Origin: JBEIQE01 sp040376705
GTDB taxonomy: Bacteria > Pseudomonadota > Alphaproteobacteria > UBA2400
Direction of reading: 5' to 3'
NCBI GenBank assembly: GCA_040376705.1
Contig: JBEIQE010000001.1
Span: 248,001-312,000, forward strand
Length of the DNA: 64,000 nucleotides
The notes under the pieces are model-generated. The model was given only the letters and a program-made list of their open reading frames with translations. It ran no database searches and had not been told where the DNA came from. Within the stretch, counting starts at the first letter, position 1. Each line of letters begins with the position of its first letter. This document shows, piece by piece, positions 43,732 through 55,200 of the stretch. Both the position numbers and the translations under genes were made by a program.

Positions 43732-44208
43732 ATGAAGCATAACGTCATCGAAACAGCCATGGGCGCCGTTGTTCTGGCAGCTGCAGGCATCTTCATCGTC
43801 TTTGCCATGAAAACAGCTAATGTCGATACCGCTAGCGGTTATCAGATCAAAGGTGCATTTACCAATGCCAACGGCGTGATCGTGGGTAGCGATATCCGGA
43901 TTGGCGGCGTGAAGGTGGGTAGCGTGTCGAAGCTTGAGCTTGATCCTGTCAGCTATCAGGCTGTTGTTACCATGAACATAGGTGACGATGTTAAGCTGCC
44001 AGACGACAGCAGTGCCACCATCCGCTCCGAGAGCCTGATGGGCGGCAAGTTCCTGGCACTCGACCCCGGTGGGTCAGAAGCCATGCTCACCGCTGGCGGC
44101 ATGATCAGGCATACGCAGTCGACCCCTGATCTCGAGCAGTTACTCGGGCAGGCTATCTTCAGTATGAGCCAGAGCAAGTCGGCCGAGCCTGCAGCCACTA
44201 ACCCGTGA
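43732..44208 (+). CDS. mlaD: MlaD-like MCE protein, outer-membrane lipid asymmetry
   Basis: From ATG 43732 the product has 158 residues with an N-terminal membrane anchor (about 6-26) and one MCE domain containing 'GSDIRIGGVKVGSVSKLELD' and 'MGGKFLALDPGG'. MlaD traffics phospholipids between membranes. The stop overlaps the DUF2155 start by 4 bp (GTGA). The other mla genes are not in this window. Confidence 0.93.
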   Translation: MKHNVIETAMGAVVLAAAGIFIVFAMKTANVDTASGYQIKGAFTNANGVIVGSDIRIGGVKVGSVSKLELDPVSYQAVVTMNIGDDVKLPDDSSATIRSESLMGGKFLALDPGGSEAMLTAGGMIRHTQSTPDLEQLLGQAIFSMSQSKSAEPAATNP

Positions 44209-44759
44209 AATTACTGGCATTCATTCTGGCGCTTCTGGCGCTTCCTGCCTTGGCGCAACAGCCCACGGGTGAGGTTGTTTCTGCCCGCAGTATGCTGACG
44301 CGTGATGTCGCAGTGCTGCAGGTGCTGGATAAAATCTCAGCCCGCACTACCAAATTGCGTATTCCGGTTGGTAGTTCAGCTGCGTTTGGTCTTATTGTAA
44401 TTAACGTGCGTAGCTGCCAGATCGCCCCGCCCAGCGACGTGCCAGAGTCGGCTGCGTTTCTTGAGATTTCAGAAATCGATATCAACAAGCTGCCGCGTTC
44501 AGGCGAAATTCCGGCCGGTCTTGCCCCATCGCGCCTGCTTTATAGCGGCTGGATGTTTGCCTCGAGCCCCGCACTGGCAGCGCTTGAGCATCCCACTTAC
44601 GACGTGACCGTCATGAGCTGCGAGATGCGCACCCCCACAGTGGCCGAACGCGCTGCTGGTGGTGAAGAAGGTGCCGCGCCGCTTACCGCACCAGCAGTTG
44701 CAGCGCCTGCAGCCGAGGCTGCACCAGTTGCTGCTGATGAAGTGGTTCCGCTGGATTAA
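44205..44759 (+). CDS. DUF2155 domain-containing periplasmic protein
   Basis: The product is 184 residues from GTG 44205 with a signal peptide (MKLLAFILALLALPALA) and a DUF2155 core with 'LQVLDKISARTTKLRIPVGSSAAFG' and 'GWMFASSPALAALEHPTYDV'. The C-terminus is an Ala/Pro-rich linker. It is a conserved alphaproteobacterial companion of mlaD and NDUFA12. Its 3' end overlaps convergent aat by 4 bp. Confidence 0.92.
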   Translation: MKLLAFILALLALPALAQQPTGEVVSARSMLTRDVAVLQVLDKISARTTKLRIPVGSSAAFGLIVINVRSCQIAPPSDVPESAAFLEISEIDINKLPRSGEIPAGLAPSRLLYSGWMFASSPALAALEHPTYDVTVMSCEMRTPTVAERAAGGEEGAAPLTAPAVAAPAAEAAPVAADEVVPLD

Positions 44760-45334
44760 AAACGGGCAGGCTTCGCAATCGCGGCCTTAAGCTGCTGGCG
44801 GTATTCGTCGCGGGAAATCTCGACCACACCAAACTGCGCAATATGCTCGTTATGGAACTGTACATCGCAAAGCTGGAAGGCTGAGGCGCGCAGGCGTTCG
44901 GCCAAGGCCACAAGGCAGGCCTTGCTGGCGTTGCTCACGTGACTATACATGCTCTCGGCAAAGAAGGCCGAGCCGATGCTGATGCCGTAGAGCCCGCCCA
45001 CGAGATGACCACCTTGCCAAGCTTCAACGCAGTGGCCGTGACCCTGCCGGAAAAGGTCGATGAACACTTCGCGGATAGCAGGGTTGATCCAGGTCTCTTT
45101 ACGGTCGGCGCACCCCCGTATCACGCTCTCAAAGTTAGTATCAAACCTGATATCAAACGGCTTGGCGCGCAGGAATTTGGCCAGCGAGCGCGGTATATGA
45201 AAGCGCTCATCCAGCGGTAAAATGGCGCGCAACGGCGGCTCAAACCAGTAGATTTCCTCGGCATCCTGATGCTCCGCCATCGGAAAAATACCGGCGGTAT
45301 AGGCTTTAACGATTAGATCGGGCGTTAGCTGCAT
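44756..45334 (-). CDS. aat: Leucyl/phenylalanyl-tRNA-protein transferase
   Basis: The 192-residue protein starts MQLTPDLIVKAYTAGIFPM with the 'WFEPPLRAILPL' and 'VEAWQGGHLVGGLYGISIG' motifs of Aat. It adds Leu or Phe to Lys/Arg N-termini, targeting proteins to ClpAP via the N-degron pathway. It is separated from the GNAT/accC group by the hypothetical membrane gene at 45427. Confidence 0.96.
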   Translation of the reverse strand: MQLTPDLIVKAYTAGIFPMAEHQDAEEIYWFEPPLRAILPLDERFHIPRSLAKFLRAKPFDIRFDTNFESVIRGCADRKETWINPAIREVFIDLFRQGHGHCVEAWQGGHLVGGLYGISIGSAFFAESMYSHVSNASKACLVALAERLRASAFQLCDVQFHNEHIAQFGVVEISRDEYRQQLKAAIAKPARF

Positions 45335-45426
45335 GGCACTTTTATAACGCTTTTTGCGTTGCTCTGGCAGGGGTCAGCTGCCAGACTGAGGGCAATAAAA
45401 CAAAAAATCAAACAGGCGGGCGTTTC

Positions 45427-45927
45427 ATGTCGGTAAGCGATAACTTTAATCTCAGGTCACGCGTGGCAGGTGTAGCTGTTGGTCTGCTTAGTCTTACGGC
45501 TGCGTTTCTTAACGTGAGCCAAGGTAATGGCATGCAAGGTCTTGGGCAATATCTGATGCATTCTTATGCTTTATTCTGTGCAGTTGGTGGCGGTGGCTTA
45601 CTCGCCATCTCCCTTAGTGGCCTGCGTGATACGCGTCAGTCGGCAGCAGTACCTGCTCAAACTTACAGTACCTTCGCACCGCCAAGCTATAAAGCAGCAG
45701 TGCAGGCCAGCCGCGAGGAGCAACTGCGCAGCCAGCGCCATGGCCGCCTGACGGATGGCGGTGCTGCACTCGTCTTTTCAGTTATGGCCAGCCAGATGCC
45801 TGCCGGGAGTGGTGGCGAGCTGCTGGCGCTGGCTTTAGCGGGTTATGGTGCAGGCAGCATGATGGGCGCTACATGGAACACAGCGCAGCTCAAGTGGCTT
45901 AAGCGTAAGCCTAGCGCTGAACTCTGA
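45427..45927 (+). CDS. Hypothetical membrane protein, 166 aa
   Basis: This unrecognised 166-residue protein has two N-terminal hydrophobic segments (about VAVGLLSLTAAFLNVS and ALFCAVGGGGLLAISL), a polar linker (RQSAAVPAQTYSTF), and a C-terminal hydrophobic stretch (GELLALALAGYGAGSMMGA). Start ATG 45427. Its last 17 bp overlap the convergent acetyltransferase. There is no conserved motif for function. Confidence 0.6.
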   Translation: MSVSDNFNLRSRVAGVAVGLLSLTAAFLNVSQGNGMQGLGQYLMHSYALFCAVGGGGLLAISLSGLRDTRQSAAVPAQTYSTFAPPSYKAAVQASREEQLRSQRHGRLTDGGAALVFSVMASQMPAGSGGELLALALAGYGAGSMMGATWNTAQLKWLKRKPSAEL

Positions 45928-46416
45928 GCAGCAGGCTTGGCTGGCCGTTGGGGCTGTATTCTTTGACGCTTTCAAAGCCTGTTGCCCGTGCAGCACTGAT
46001 GGCCAGTTGGTCGTCCAATGCATAGGTGATGTAGCAATAAGGCTCACGCGCAAATACAAGGAAAGCGATATCGCCGATATAGGCCGAGAGCATACGCGAG
46101 CCGATGCCTTGCCCCATCAGGCTTGGGTCGGCCAAAAACAGGTCAATCCCCACACCCTCGATAGCGCCAATATCCCTTGCAAAATCAGGATAGGCACGGG
46201 CGCTATAGCATTGCAAAAAGCCCATCGGATGCTCGTTCAGCGTTGCGAAATGGCAGTGGGTTGGTTCTTCGCCTTTAATACGCGGCAGGAATTTTTCGGA
46301 TATCTGCTCGGGCGAAATCGGACCGTCAGAAATGCGCTCGCGGTTGTGCAGGCGGTTAAGCCATGTGTGCAGTAAGGGCAGGTCAGCTTCGGCTAAAGGG
46401 CGGAAGCGGAAGTCCA

Positions 46417-46417
<1 letters not shown>
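45911..46417 (-). CDS. GNAT acetyltransferase, AAC(6')-like
   Basis: The 168-residue protein resembles the Acetyltransf_8/AAC(6')-I group: 'FRPLAEADLPLLHTWLNRLHN', 'GIDLFLADPSLMGQGIGSRML' (acetyl-CoA loop) and a final beta strand. Family members acetylate aminoglycosides or metabolites; a resistance role is possible but not shown. Its ATG shares a base with the accC stop (TAATG), so it is co-transcribed with accB-accC. Confidence 0.8.
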
Positions 46418-47760
<1,343 letters not shown>

Positions 47761-47761
47761 G

Positions 47762-48205
47762 TTAGCTGATAACAACGAGAACTTCGCCGAACTCAACCGG
47801 CTGGGCATCACTTACCAGAATGCGGCTGATGGTGCCGCCCTTCGGCGCCTTGATCGGGTTCATTACCTTCATGGCTTCAACGATGAGGAGGGTATCGCCT
47901 TCCTTTACGGTGTCGCCAACGCGGGCAAAGGGGGCCGAGCCGGGCGAGGCCGAGAGATAGGTGGTGCCAACCATGGGCGAGGTTACCTGTGTGCCAGCCG
48001 GCAGGTCATTCCCCTTGGCTGCAGGTGCACCAGCAGGCGTTGCAGCAACAGGGGCGGCCTGAACCGCAGCAGGAGCAGCCGCAGCTACGGTGACAGTGCG
48101 CGCAACGCGAATGGCGTTTTCACCTTCTTCAACCACGATCTCGGTCAGGCCGGTGTCGTTCAGAATGGCGGCGAGCTTGCGGATTGCTTCTTCATCGATC
48201 TTCAT
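47762..48205 (-). CDS. accB: Biotin carboxyl carrier protein
   Basis: The 147-residue protein has a conserved N-terminal helix (EEAIRKLAAILNDTGLTEIVVEEG), an Ala/Pro-rich linker (about 45-68), and the biotinyl domain with the Lys in EAMKVMN. It carries CO2 between AccC and AccAD. A 3-bp gap separates it from aroQ upstream, and it is followed by accC. Confidence 0.97.
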   Translation of the reverse strand: MKIDEEAIRKLAAILNDTGLTEIVVEEGENAIRVARTVTVAAAAPAAVQAAPVAATPAGAPAAKGNDLPAGTQVTSPMVGTTYLSASPGSAPFARVGDTVKEGDTLLIVEAMKVMNPIKAPKGGTISRILVSDAQPVEFGEVLVVIS

Positions 48206-48208
48206 TTT

Positions 48209-48661
48209 TTATTCTTTCCCTAGCAAACGGGCCATTGCATCCAGCCCTAACAGATAAGAGTTGATACCAAAACCACAGATAACGCCCTGCGCAGCGGTAG
48301 AAACATGCGAGTGATGGCGGAACGCCTCACGCTTGAAGATATTGGAGAGGTGCACTTCAACCACCGGCACATCCACACTCAGCAGCGCATCGAGGAGCGC
48401 AATAGAGGTGTGGCTATAGGCACCAGCATTGATGATCACGCCCTCGGCCTCGGTGCGGGCTTCCTGCACCCAGGTGACCAGTTCGCCTTCGTGATTGGTC
48501 TGACGGAACACGATGTCGAAACCATAGCCCTTGGCATGGTCGCGGCAGGCCGCTTCCACATCTGCCAGTGTATCAACCCCATAGATCTCTGGCTGGCGTA
48601 ACCCGAGCATATTCAGGTTGGGGCCATTCAGGACAAAGAGGGTGGATGGGCTGTCAGACAT
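48209..48661 (-). CDS. aroQ: Type II 3-dehydroquinate dehydratase
   Basis: The 150-residue protein has LNGPNLNMLGLRQPEIYG (active-site Tyr), INAGAYSHTSIAL and VEVHLSNIFKREAFRHHS. It converts 3-dehydroquinate to 3-dehydroshikimate. It sits between dsbA and accB, matching the usual alphaproteobacterial cluster. Confidence 0.96.
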   Translation of the reverse strand: MSDSPSTLFVLNGPNLNMLGLRQPEIYGVDTLADVEAACRDHAKGYGFDIVFRQTNHEGELVTWVQEARTEAEGVIINAGAYSHTSIALLDALLSVDVPVVEVHLSNIFKREAFRHHSHVSTAAQGVICGFGINSYLLGLDAMARLLGKE

Positions 48662-48739
48662 AAGGGGGCAGTATTAGCCAATCTTGCGCCCCTGCACAAT
48701 AGGGCAATGAGGGCGCAAGAGTTTGATTCGGCTACGTAA

Positions 48740-49513
48740 TTACGGCTGGGCAGGTGCCGCAGGTACGGCAGCAGCCAAACGGGCCTGCGAAACAGCGTTT
48801 TTCAGGCCGTCAATCGCCAGGGCGCCGGGGAACATCTGGCCACCAATAACGAAGGCTGGTGTACCCCTGATGCCCATGCTTTCGGCAAGCTGGAAGTTGC
48901 TGGCCAGCTCATCCTTCACGGCCTGGCTTTCCATATCCGCCTTCAGGCGGGTGAGGTCGAGGCCAACGCTGGCAGCAACGGCGTAGACATCTTCATCCGT
49001 GCTCAGCTGGCGGGTACCGCTCATCAGCGCATTGTGGAAGGCAGGGTACTTGCCCTGAGCAGCCGAGGCCAGAGCGGCCTTGGAAGCTGTAACCGAGACA
49101 GGACCAAGGATGGGGAATTCGCGGAAGACAAGGCGTACCTTGCTGTCGGTGGCGAGGAACTCGTCAACCGTCTTGGCCATCGAGCGGCAGTAGCCACAGC
49201 GATAGTCGAAGAACTCAACCACCGTGACATCGCCAGCAGGATTGCCGCCAGCAGGGACAACATTGGTGGCCTGAAGTTTCTCAAGGTTACTGGTGATGGC
49301 AGTGGCCTGACGGTTGCGCTCATCGTTCTGCAGCTTGAGCTGCAGGGCGGCGAGGGCTTCTTCGAGTACGGCCGGGTTTGAAACCAGATACTCTTTCATG
49401 ATGGACTGAATTTCAGTTTTCTGGGCTGGGCTAAAGGCCGTTTCGGCGCGAGCCGGTGCAGCAAATGAGATAACAACAGTCAGCATCAGGGCTGCAAGGG
49501 TACGCACAGACAT
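48740..49513 (-). CDS. DsbA-family thiol:disulfide protein
   Basis: The product is 257 residues from ATG 49513, with signal peptide (cleaved near 'APARAE'), a helical N-terminal region (about 25-75) and a thioredoxin fold with active-site CGYC in FFDYRCGYC. The 'GTPAFVIGGQ' cis-Pro region is present. It resembles the DsbG/ScsC/BdbD-like DsbA proteins with an N-terminal dimerisation helix. It introduces or shuffles disulfides in the periplasm. Confidence 0.9.
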   Translation of the reverse strand: MSVRTLAALMLTVVISFAAPARAETAFSPAQKTEIQSIMKEYLVSNPAVLEEALAALQLKLQNDERNRQATAITSNLEKLQATNVVPAGGNPAGDVTVVEFFDYRCGYCRSMAKTVDEFLATDSKVRLVFREFPILGPVSVTASKAALASAAQGKYPAFHNALMSGTRQLSTDEDVYAVAASVGLDLTRLKADMESQAVKDELASNFQLAESMGIRGTPAFVIGGQMFPGALAIDGLKNAVSQARLAAAVPAAPAQP

Positions 49514-49603
49514 CAAGTTCCTCCAGTTAAATGGCGATATATCCTAACATGTTCGCCCCGCGTTGTAAGGGGCTGCTTTCATTCAATTCGTTATGGTTTT
49601 TAT

Positions 49604-50941
49604 CTAATCATCATCCTTGGTTTCGGCATTAGCCAGTACATCGCCAGCTTTAATCCAGCCGGGTGAGCCGTTACGCAGCAGCTCCTGTGCGCGCTTGGCT
49701 TGCTGGGCTGCAAGCGGTTTGTCGCCGCGGGCCAAGGCTTCTTCACTCAGGGCATAAGCGGCCATGCCAAGGTCGTTCTCGCGGCCATAAGCGGTGGCGA
49801 GCAGGCGCCACAACAGTGGGGAGCCTCGTTCGCTGTGGATGGCGGCTTCAAGCTCGGTGACGGCGGCTTTCAGGTCGCTCTGGCTGCGGCCATCAAGCAG
49901 GGCTTGCGCCAGGCCAACGCGTAGAAGTGCATTTCCATCTGAAAGCGCAACTGCTTTACGATAGGGCGTAATCGCCTCTGTTGCCTTGCCACTTTCATAA
50001 AGGATCTGGCCTTTGAGCTCATATAGATAAGGGTTGCTCGGCTCCATCACGATCAGCTTTTCGGTCAGCTCCAGCGCACCGCGGGTATCGCCAGTCAGGT
50101 GAAAAGCGATGGCGCGGGCATAACGCGTGGCAAAGTCGGTCGCGCGGGCATCGGTCCGCTGCAGCGTGCCACGCGGGTCGAGGAAGCCATCGAGCTTGCG
50201 CAAAATGCGGTTGAAGCTTTCGGCGTAGCTGGCGGGCAGGGGGCGGGCGTTGGCGGCATCACCGGCTATGGTGGCTGATACGGTTTCAACACGCTCACGG
50301 GTGAGCGGATGGGTGCGTACAAATTCACTTTGCTGTTCGGTTGGTAACAACTCCTGATCCTGTAGACGCTGCAGGAAGTCGCGCATGCCAGCGGCCGAAA
50401 TATGATTAGCACGCAGATATGAAAGGCCAGCCTGATCAGCGGCTGATTCTTGTGTGCGGCTGTATTGCAGGAATGTGCGTTCAGCCACTGAATTACCAAG
50501 GCTGATGGCCGCAGCACCTGCGCCGCCATTCTGGCTGGCAGCAGCGGCAGCAATACCCGCGATGGTGGCGAGAATGGCGGTGGCCGAGGCCTTACGCATT
50601 TCTTCGCGCATACGCACCAGATGGCCACCGGCGATATGGCCGGTTTCGTGTGCGATTACGCCAATCAGCTCTTCTGGTGTACGCGCGGCACGCAGCAAAC
50701 CGGTGTAAATGAACATATTGCTGCCACCGGCAACAAAGGCGTTGATCTGGTTATTCTGTACCAGCACGAAGTTGACCGATTCAGGCGAGAGACCTGCCGC
50801 TTCAAATATCGGGCGAGCGAAGGTTTTAAGCATTTCCTCGGTTTCTGCATCGCGCACGATGTTCATGTTTGAACTGGCGTGTGCAGGCCCCACTATGAGA
50901 ATGAGGGCTAGGGCGAAGGAGGCGAATTGGCGAAAGCGCAT
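49604..50941 (-). CDS. M48 family metalloprotease with TPRs, BepA-like
   Basis: The 445-residue protein has a signal peptide (ending near 'GPAHAS'), the zinc motif HETGHIAGGH, and a C-terminal TPR region (about 270-430). BepA proteins assist outer-membrane protein assembly and degrade stalled LptD or BamA. Start ATG 50941. It leads the run M48-dsbA-aroQ-accB-accC-GNAT. Confidence 0.9.
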   Translation of the reverse strand: MRFRQFASFALALILIVGPAHASSNMNIVRDAETEEMLKTFARPIFEAAGLSPESVNFVLVQNNQINAFVAGGSNMFIYTGLLRAARTPEELIGVIAHETGHIAGGHLVRMREEMRKASATAILATIAGIAAAAASQNGGAGAAAISLGNSVAERTFLQYSRTQESAADQAGLSYLRANHISAAGMRDFLQRLQDQELLPTEQQSEFVRTHPLTRERVETVSATIAGDAANARPLPASYAESFNRILRKLDGFLDPRGTLQRTDARATDFATRYARAIAFHLTGDTRGALELTEKLIVMEPSNPYLYELKGQILYESGKATEAITPYRKAVALSDGNALLRVGLAQALLDGRSQSDLKAAVTELEAAIHSERGSPLLWRLLATAYGRENDLGMAAYALSEEALARGDKPLAAQQAKRAQELLRNGSPGWIKAGDVLANAETKDDD

Positions 50942-51008
50942 GTCTCTGATACTCTAGTGCTGATAAGTTAAATTACCACCCCTCGCGGTGCTTCAGGATG
51001 TGACAAAT

Positions 51009-52160
51009 ATGGCGCTTAAAATCTCCCGCCGCGGACTCGCAGTTCCCGGTTTCCTGGCCCTTAAAATTCTCGCAGACGCTCGCGAAATGCAGGCAAAAGG
51101 TGCTGATGTTGTGGGAATGTCGGCTGGCCAGCCAAGCCGCGGTGCGCCTGAGCGGGTGCTGCGCTATGCGGCTGAAGCTTTGGTTAAAGAACCTATGGGT
51201 TACACCGAAGCCCTTGGTTTACCAGCCTTGCGTGAAGCAATTGCTAGTTACTACGAGCGCAAATATGGTGAGCGGGTGGACACGCGCCGTATCGTGGTAA
51301 CCACTGGTTCATCCGGCGCCTTCATCATGAGCTTTTTAGGTGCATTTGATGCAGGCGATAAAATTGCCATGTCGGCACCCTGCTATCCGGCCTATCGCAA
51401 CATCCTTTATGCGCTTGATCTGGTTCCGGTTGAGTTACCGAGTACCTATGAAGAAAAATTCCAGCCCACGGTTGAGCGGCTCGAGGCCCTGCCCGAAAAG
51501 CCAGCTGGCCTCATCATCGCCAGCCCCAGCAACCCTGCAGGTACCATGCTCGATAAAGCCGAGCTCAAGCGCCTTGCTAATTACTGCAAGAAGCACGGCA
51601 TCCGTATTATCTCGGATGAAATTTATCATGGCGTGACCTTTGGCAAAGAGGGTACGTCGCTGCTGTCAGTGACCGACCAAGCTGTTGTGGTCAACAGCTT
51701 CTCCAAATACTTCTCGTGCACCGGCTGGCGTTTAGGCTGGATGGTAGTGCCGGAAGACATGATTGATGTCAGCATCGCGCTGGCCCAGAATCTGTTTATC
51801 TCGCCACCCACGCTCTCGCAGCACGTTGGTATTGCTTCATTGGCCGATACCAGCGAGGTCGATGAGTATGTGAAGGAATATAAGCGCAGCCGCGATTTAC
51901 TCTTCACCGAATTGCCCAAATGCGGTTTTGGCCAGCTCAGTCAGGTTGAAGGCGGTTTTTATATCTATGCTGATGTAGTCAACTTGACCAACGACAGCAT
52001 TAGCTTCTGCCAGCAGATGTTGAATGAAATTCATGTGGCCATCACGCCGGGGGTCGACTTCGACCCCGCACGCGGTAGCCGCACAGTACGCCTGTCCTTC
52101 GCAGGTTCATATGAAACAGTTGAGAAAGCGGTTGAGCGTATGCGCGGTTGGCGGCGCTAG
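51009..52160 (+). CDS. Pyridoxal-phosphate-dependent aminotransferase, class I/II
   Basis: The product is 383 residues from ATG 51009. It has the PLP-lysine in VVNSFSKYFSCTGWRLGW, 'SPSNPAGTML' and 'SDEIYHGVTFG' (PLP-binding Asp/Tyr). The substrate could be aspartate, an aromatic amino acid or other; subgroup is not resolved. It is a single gene divergent from the M48 protease and followed by a terminator. Confidence 0.93.
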   Translation: MALKISRRGLAVPGFLALKILADAREMQAKGADVVGMSAGQPSRGAPERVLRYAAEALVKEPMGYTEALGLPALREAIASYYERKYGERVDTRRIVVTTGSSGAFIMSFLGAFDAGDKIAMSAPCYPAYRNILYALDLVPVELPSTYEEKFQPTVERLEALPEKPAGLIIASPSNPAGTMLDKAELKRLANYCKKHGIRIISDEIYHGVTFGKEGTSLLSVTDQAVVVNSFSKYFSCTGWRLGWMVVPEDMIDVSIALAQNLFISPPTLSQHVGIASLADTSEVDEYVKEYKRSRDLLFTELPKCGFGQLSQVEGGFYIYADVVNLTNDSISFCQQMLNEIHVAITPGVDFDPARGSRTVRLSFAGSYETVEKAVERMRGWRR

Positions 52161-52176
52161 TTAAAAAAGACAGGCA

Positions 52177-52210
52177 ATAAAAAACGGGAGCCGAAGCTCC
52201 CGCCTTTATT
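52177..52210. terminator. Bidirectional rho-independent terminator
   Basis: The stem CGGGAGC / GCTCCCG with a CGAA loop (52185-52202) has a T-run on the minus strand (A-run 52178-52184 on plus) for rne and a CCTTTATTTG on the plus side for the aminotransferase. It lies between two convergent stops at 52160 and 52220. Confidence 0.85.
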
Positions 52211-52219
52211 TGTTATGGA

Positions 52220-55200
52220 TTAGCCCATCAGCCTTTTCCACCAGCCGCTCTTGGGCTTATCACCATTGGGCGGGCTGCTGTTGCCGCTATCATTGCTGCT
52301 GCTCATCACTGCTGGAGCAGGTGTTGAAACCGGCGCTGCAAGCGGTGATGGTGCATCGTTACGACCACGGAATTCACTGATGATCTTGATGCCGCCGCCG
52401 CTGCCACCACTTGGCGGTGTGCTCTGCAGACGGTTTTCACGAGGTTCTCTGGGGCCGCGATCTTCACGGGGGCCACGATCCTGACGCGGGCCACGGTCTT
52501 CGCGCGGCGGGCGATCACCATTCTGTTCCTGACCTTCACGGCGCGGACCACGGCCGCCATTATTGTTTCTGCCGCCTCGGCCACCACGGCTACGGCCTTC
52601 ACCACCTTCACGCGGGGGACGCGGTGCGCGGGCTTCGCCATTCTGCATCTGCCCACCTTCAGCGGTGGCCATTTCGCGTGGCTGACCATCAACACCGTCT
52701 GCCACGTTACCATCAACCATGGGCTGGCCTTCGGCAGTTAAAGCATTCGGGTCACGATTAGCATCTCTCGGGCCACGATCATCACGGAAGCGACCACGGC
52801 CACCACGGCGACCACGGCGACGCGGACGACCATCCGGACCTTCGGCGCGCGGCGCCCTTTGACCTTGCTGCTGGCCATTCTGGCCCTCGCCAGCATGACC
52901 AGTCATCTGCACATAAGCGTTCTGCTCATCAGGTGAGGGCAGGTTAGCGGGCTGAATCTCGTTACCATCAGCATCGAGCATGGGCATCATGACATCGGGC
53001 TGCGGTGCACCGGGTTCGGAAACATCGCGCGGGCCACGGCCACCACGACCACGGCCACCATCGCGGCCTTCGCCGCCACGGCTGCGGTCACGGCCACCAC
53101 GGCTGCGGCCATTACGGCCACGACCGCCACGATCACCGCGGCTGCGGCCTTCGCCATCTTCGCTGGTCTGGCTCTCGCCTTCGCCATCAATACCATCGTC
53201 GCTTGATGAACCTTCATCAATGAATTTGTCTTCATCGCTTTCATCGATCAGCAGATCTTCCGGATCGATGACAGGAGGCGGTGCCTCAGGGAACTGGAAC
53301 TCGCCAGCAACACGGGCCTTCAGGCGCTCGATCTTGTGATCGGCATTCTTTTCGATCTCGGTATCCGAGTGAACGAAGACCTTGATGCCATAACGGCGTT
53401 CGATATCGCCCAGCGCAGCGCGCTTGTGGTTGAGCAGGTAAAGCGCAACCGGCTCGGCCACTGTCACGGCCAGTTCACTGGCCTTCTGCAGCAAGCCTTC
53501 TTCTTCAACAGCGCGTAGTACGTGCAGAGCAGCACTCTCGACACTGCGCACATGGCCAAGGCCACCGCAGGCCGAGCAGACACTGAAATTGCTTTCGATA
53601 AGCGATGGGCGCAGGCGCTGACGCGAGAGCTCGAGCAGACCGAACATCGAGATGCGGCCAATCTGGATACGCGCGCGATCATTCTTCATCGCCTCGCGCA
53701 TACGGCGCTCAACCTGTGCGTTATGGCGGTTGTCTTCCATATCGATGAAATCGATAACGATAAGACCGGCCAGATCGCGCAGGCGCAGCTGGCGGGCTAC
53801 TTCGTCGGCAGCTTCAAGGTTGGTACGGACAGCTGTTTCTTCGATGTTACGCTCACGGGTCGAACGGCCCGAGTTCACGTCGATGGCAACCAGAGCTTCA
53901 GTCTGGTTGATAACGATATAACCGCCCGAGCGCAGACTAACCGTGGTGCTGTAGAGCGATTCAATCTGGCTCTCAACGCGGTAGCGCACGAACAATGGTA
54001 CGGCCGGGTCGCGGTAATGCTGCACGCGGCGCGCGGCCGAGGGCACCATCATGCGCATGAAGTCCTTGGCGGTGCGGTAGCCCGCATCACCTTCAACCTG
54101 AACTTCGGTTACTTCGCGGCTGTAAAGATCGCGGATGGCACGGCGGATCAGGTTGGCTTCTTCATGGACCAGAGATGGCGCAACGCTGGAGAAGGTCTTA
54201 TCGCGGATGCTGTCCCACAAACGGGTGAGATATTCGAGATCGCGCTTGATATCTGCCTTGCTGCGCTCGAGGCCTGCTGTGCGCAGGATGATGCTCATAC
54301 CCTGCGGCAGGTCGAGCTCGGCCAGCAGCTGCTTCATGCGGCGGCGTTCTTCGAGGCTGCTGATCTTGCGCGATACGCCACCACCACGGTTGGTGTTGGG
54401 CATGAGGACGCAATAACGGCCGGCGAGTGACAGGTAGGTGGTGAGGGCCGCGCCTTTATTGCCGCGCTCTTCCTTAACCACCTGGATCAGCATGATCTGG
54501 TTTTTCTTAATTACTTCCTGAATCTTGTACTGGCGCAGGATATTGGCACGACGGCGGGCGCGCTTGCGGCGGTCCATGTCGTCTTCGCCTTCTTCGCCGG
54601 TTGGCGGCGTAGCGCCTTCTTCACCAGCAACGGCAGCAACTTCACCTTCAGCCAAGGCTTCAACACCCTCAGCAATTTCGGGGGCTTCACCATCGGCCAG
54701 AGCCTCTGGGGTAACTTCGGTGCTGACTTCGGCCGAGATAACCGAGCTTTGGGCAATTTCGCTAACCGGCGTTACGGGCAGGGGCTCAGCAGAGCTGCTG
54801 CCCGCTTCAACGGCCTGTACCGGAGCCGAGAGGGCTTCGAGAACCGGGGTTGAGCCTTCGTCCGGCCGAGCATCCAGCGCAGGCAGGTCACGGTCATCAA
54901 GATCCTCGTCGTTGTCGCGGTTGGCTTCGGCCAGGGCTTCGGCAGCCAGTTCGGCCTCTTCCTCGGCGGCTTCGCGTTCAGCTTCTTCACGCTCCAGCTC
55001 CAGCAGCTTTTCGCGGTCGGCAACCGGGATCTTGTAATAATCAGGGTGGATTTCGGCGAAGGCGAGGAAGCCGTGGCGGTTGCCGCCATACTCCACAAAC
55101 GCTGCCTGAAGGGAAGGTTCGACGCGCGTTACCTTGGCAAGGTAGATATTACCTTTAAGCTGCTTGCGCGAGGCAATTTCAAAATCGAGTTCGTCGAGAC

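Noticed and set aside
52700..53250. Tandem repeats in the rne 3' part, possible CRISPR or satellite
   Set aside because: The repeated CCACGG/CGGCCA patterns encode an RG-rich protein tail in frame; spacing is irregular and not CRISPR-like.
53522..54430. 302-codon plus-strand ORF opposite rne
   Set aside because: It lies fully within the conserved catalytic domain of RNase E, in the complementary frame; the low-stop frame results from GC-rich codons.
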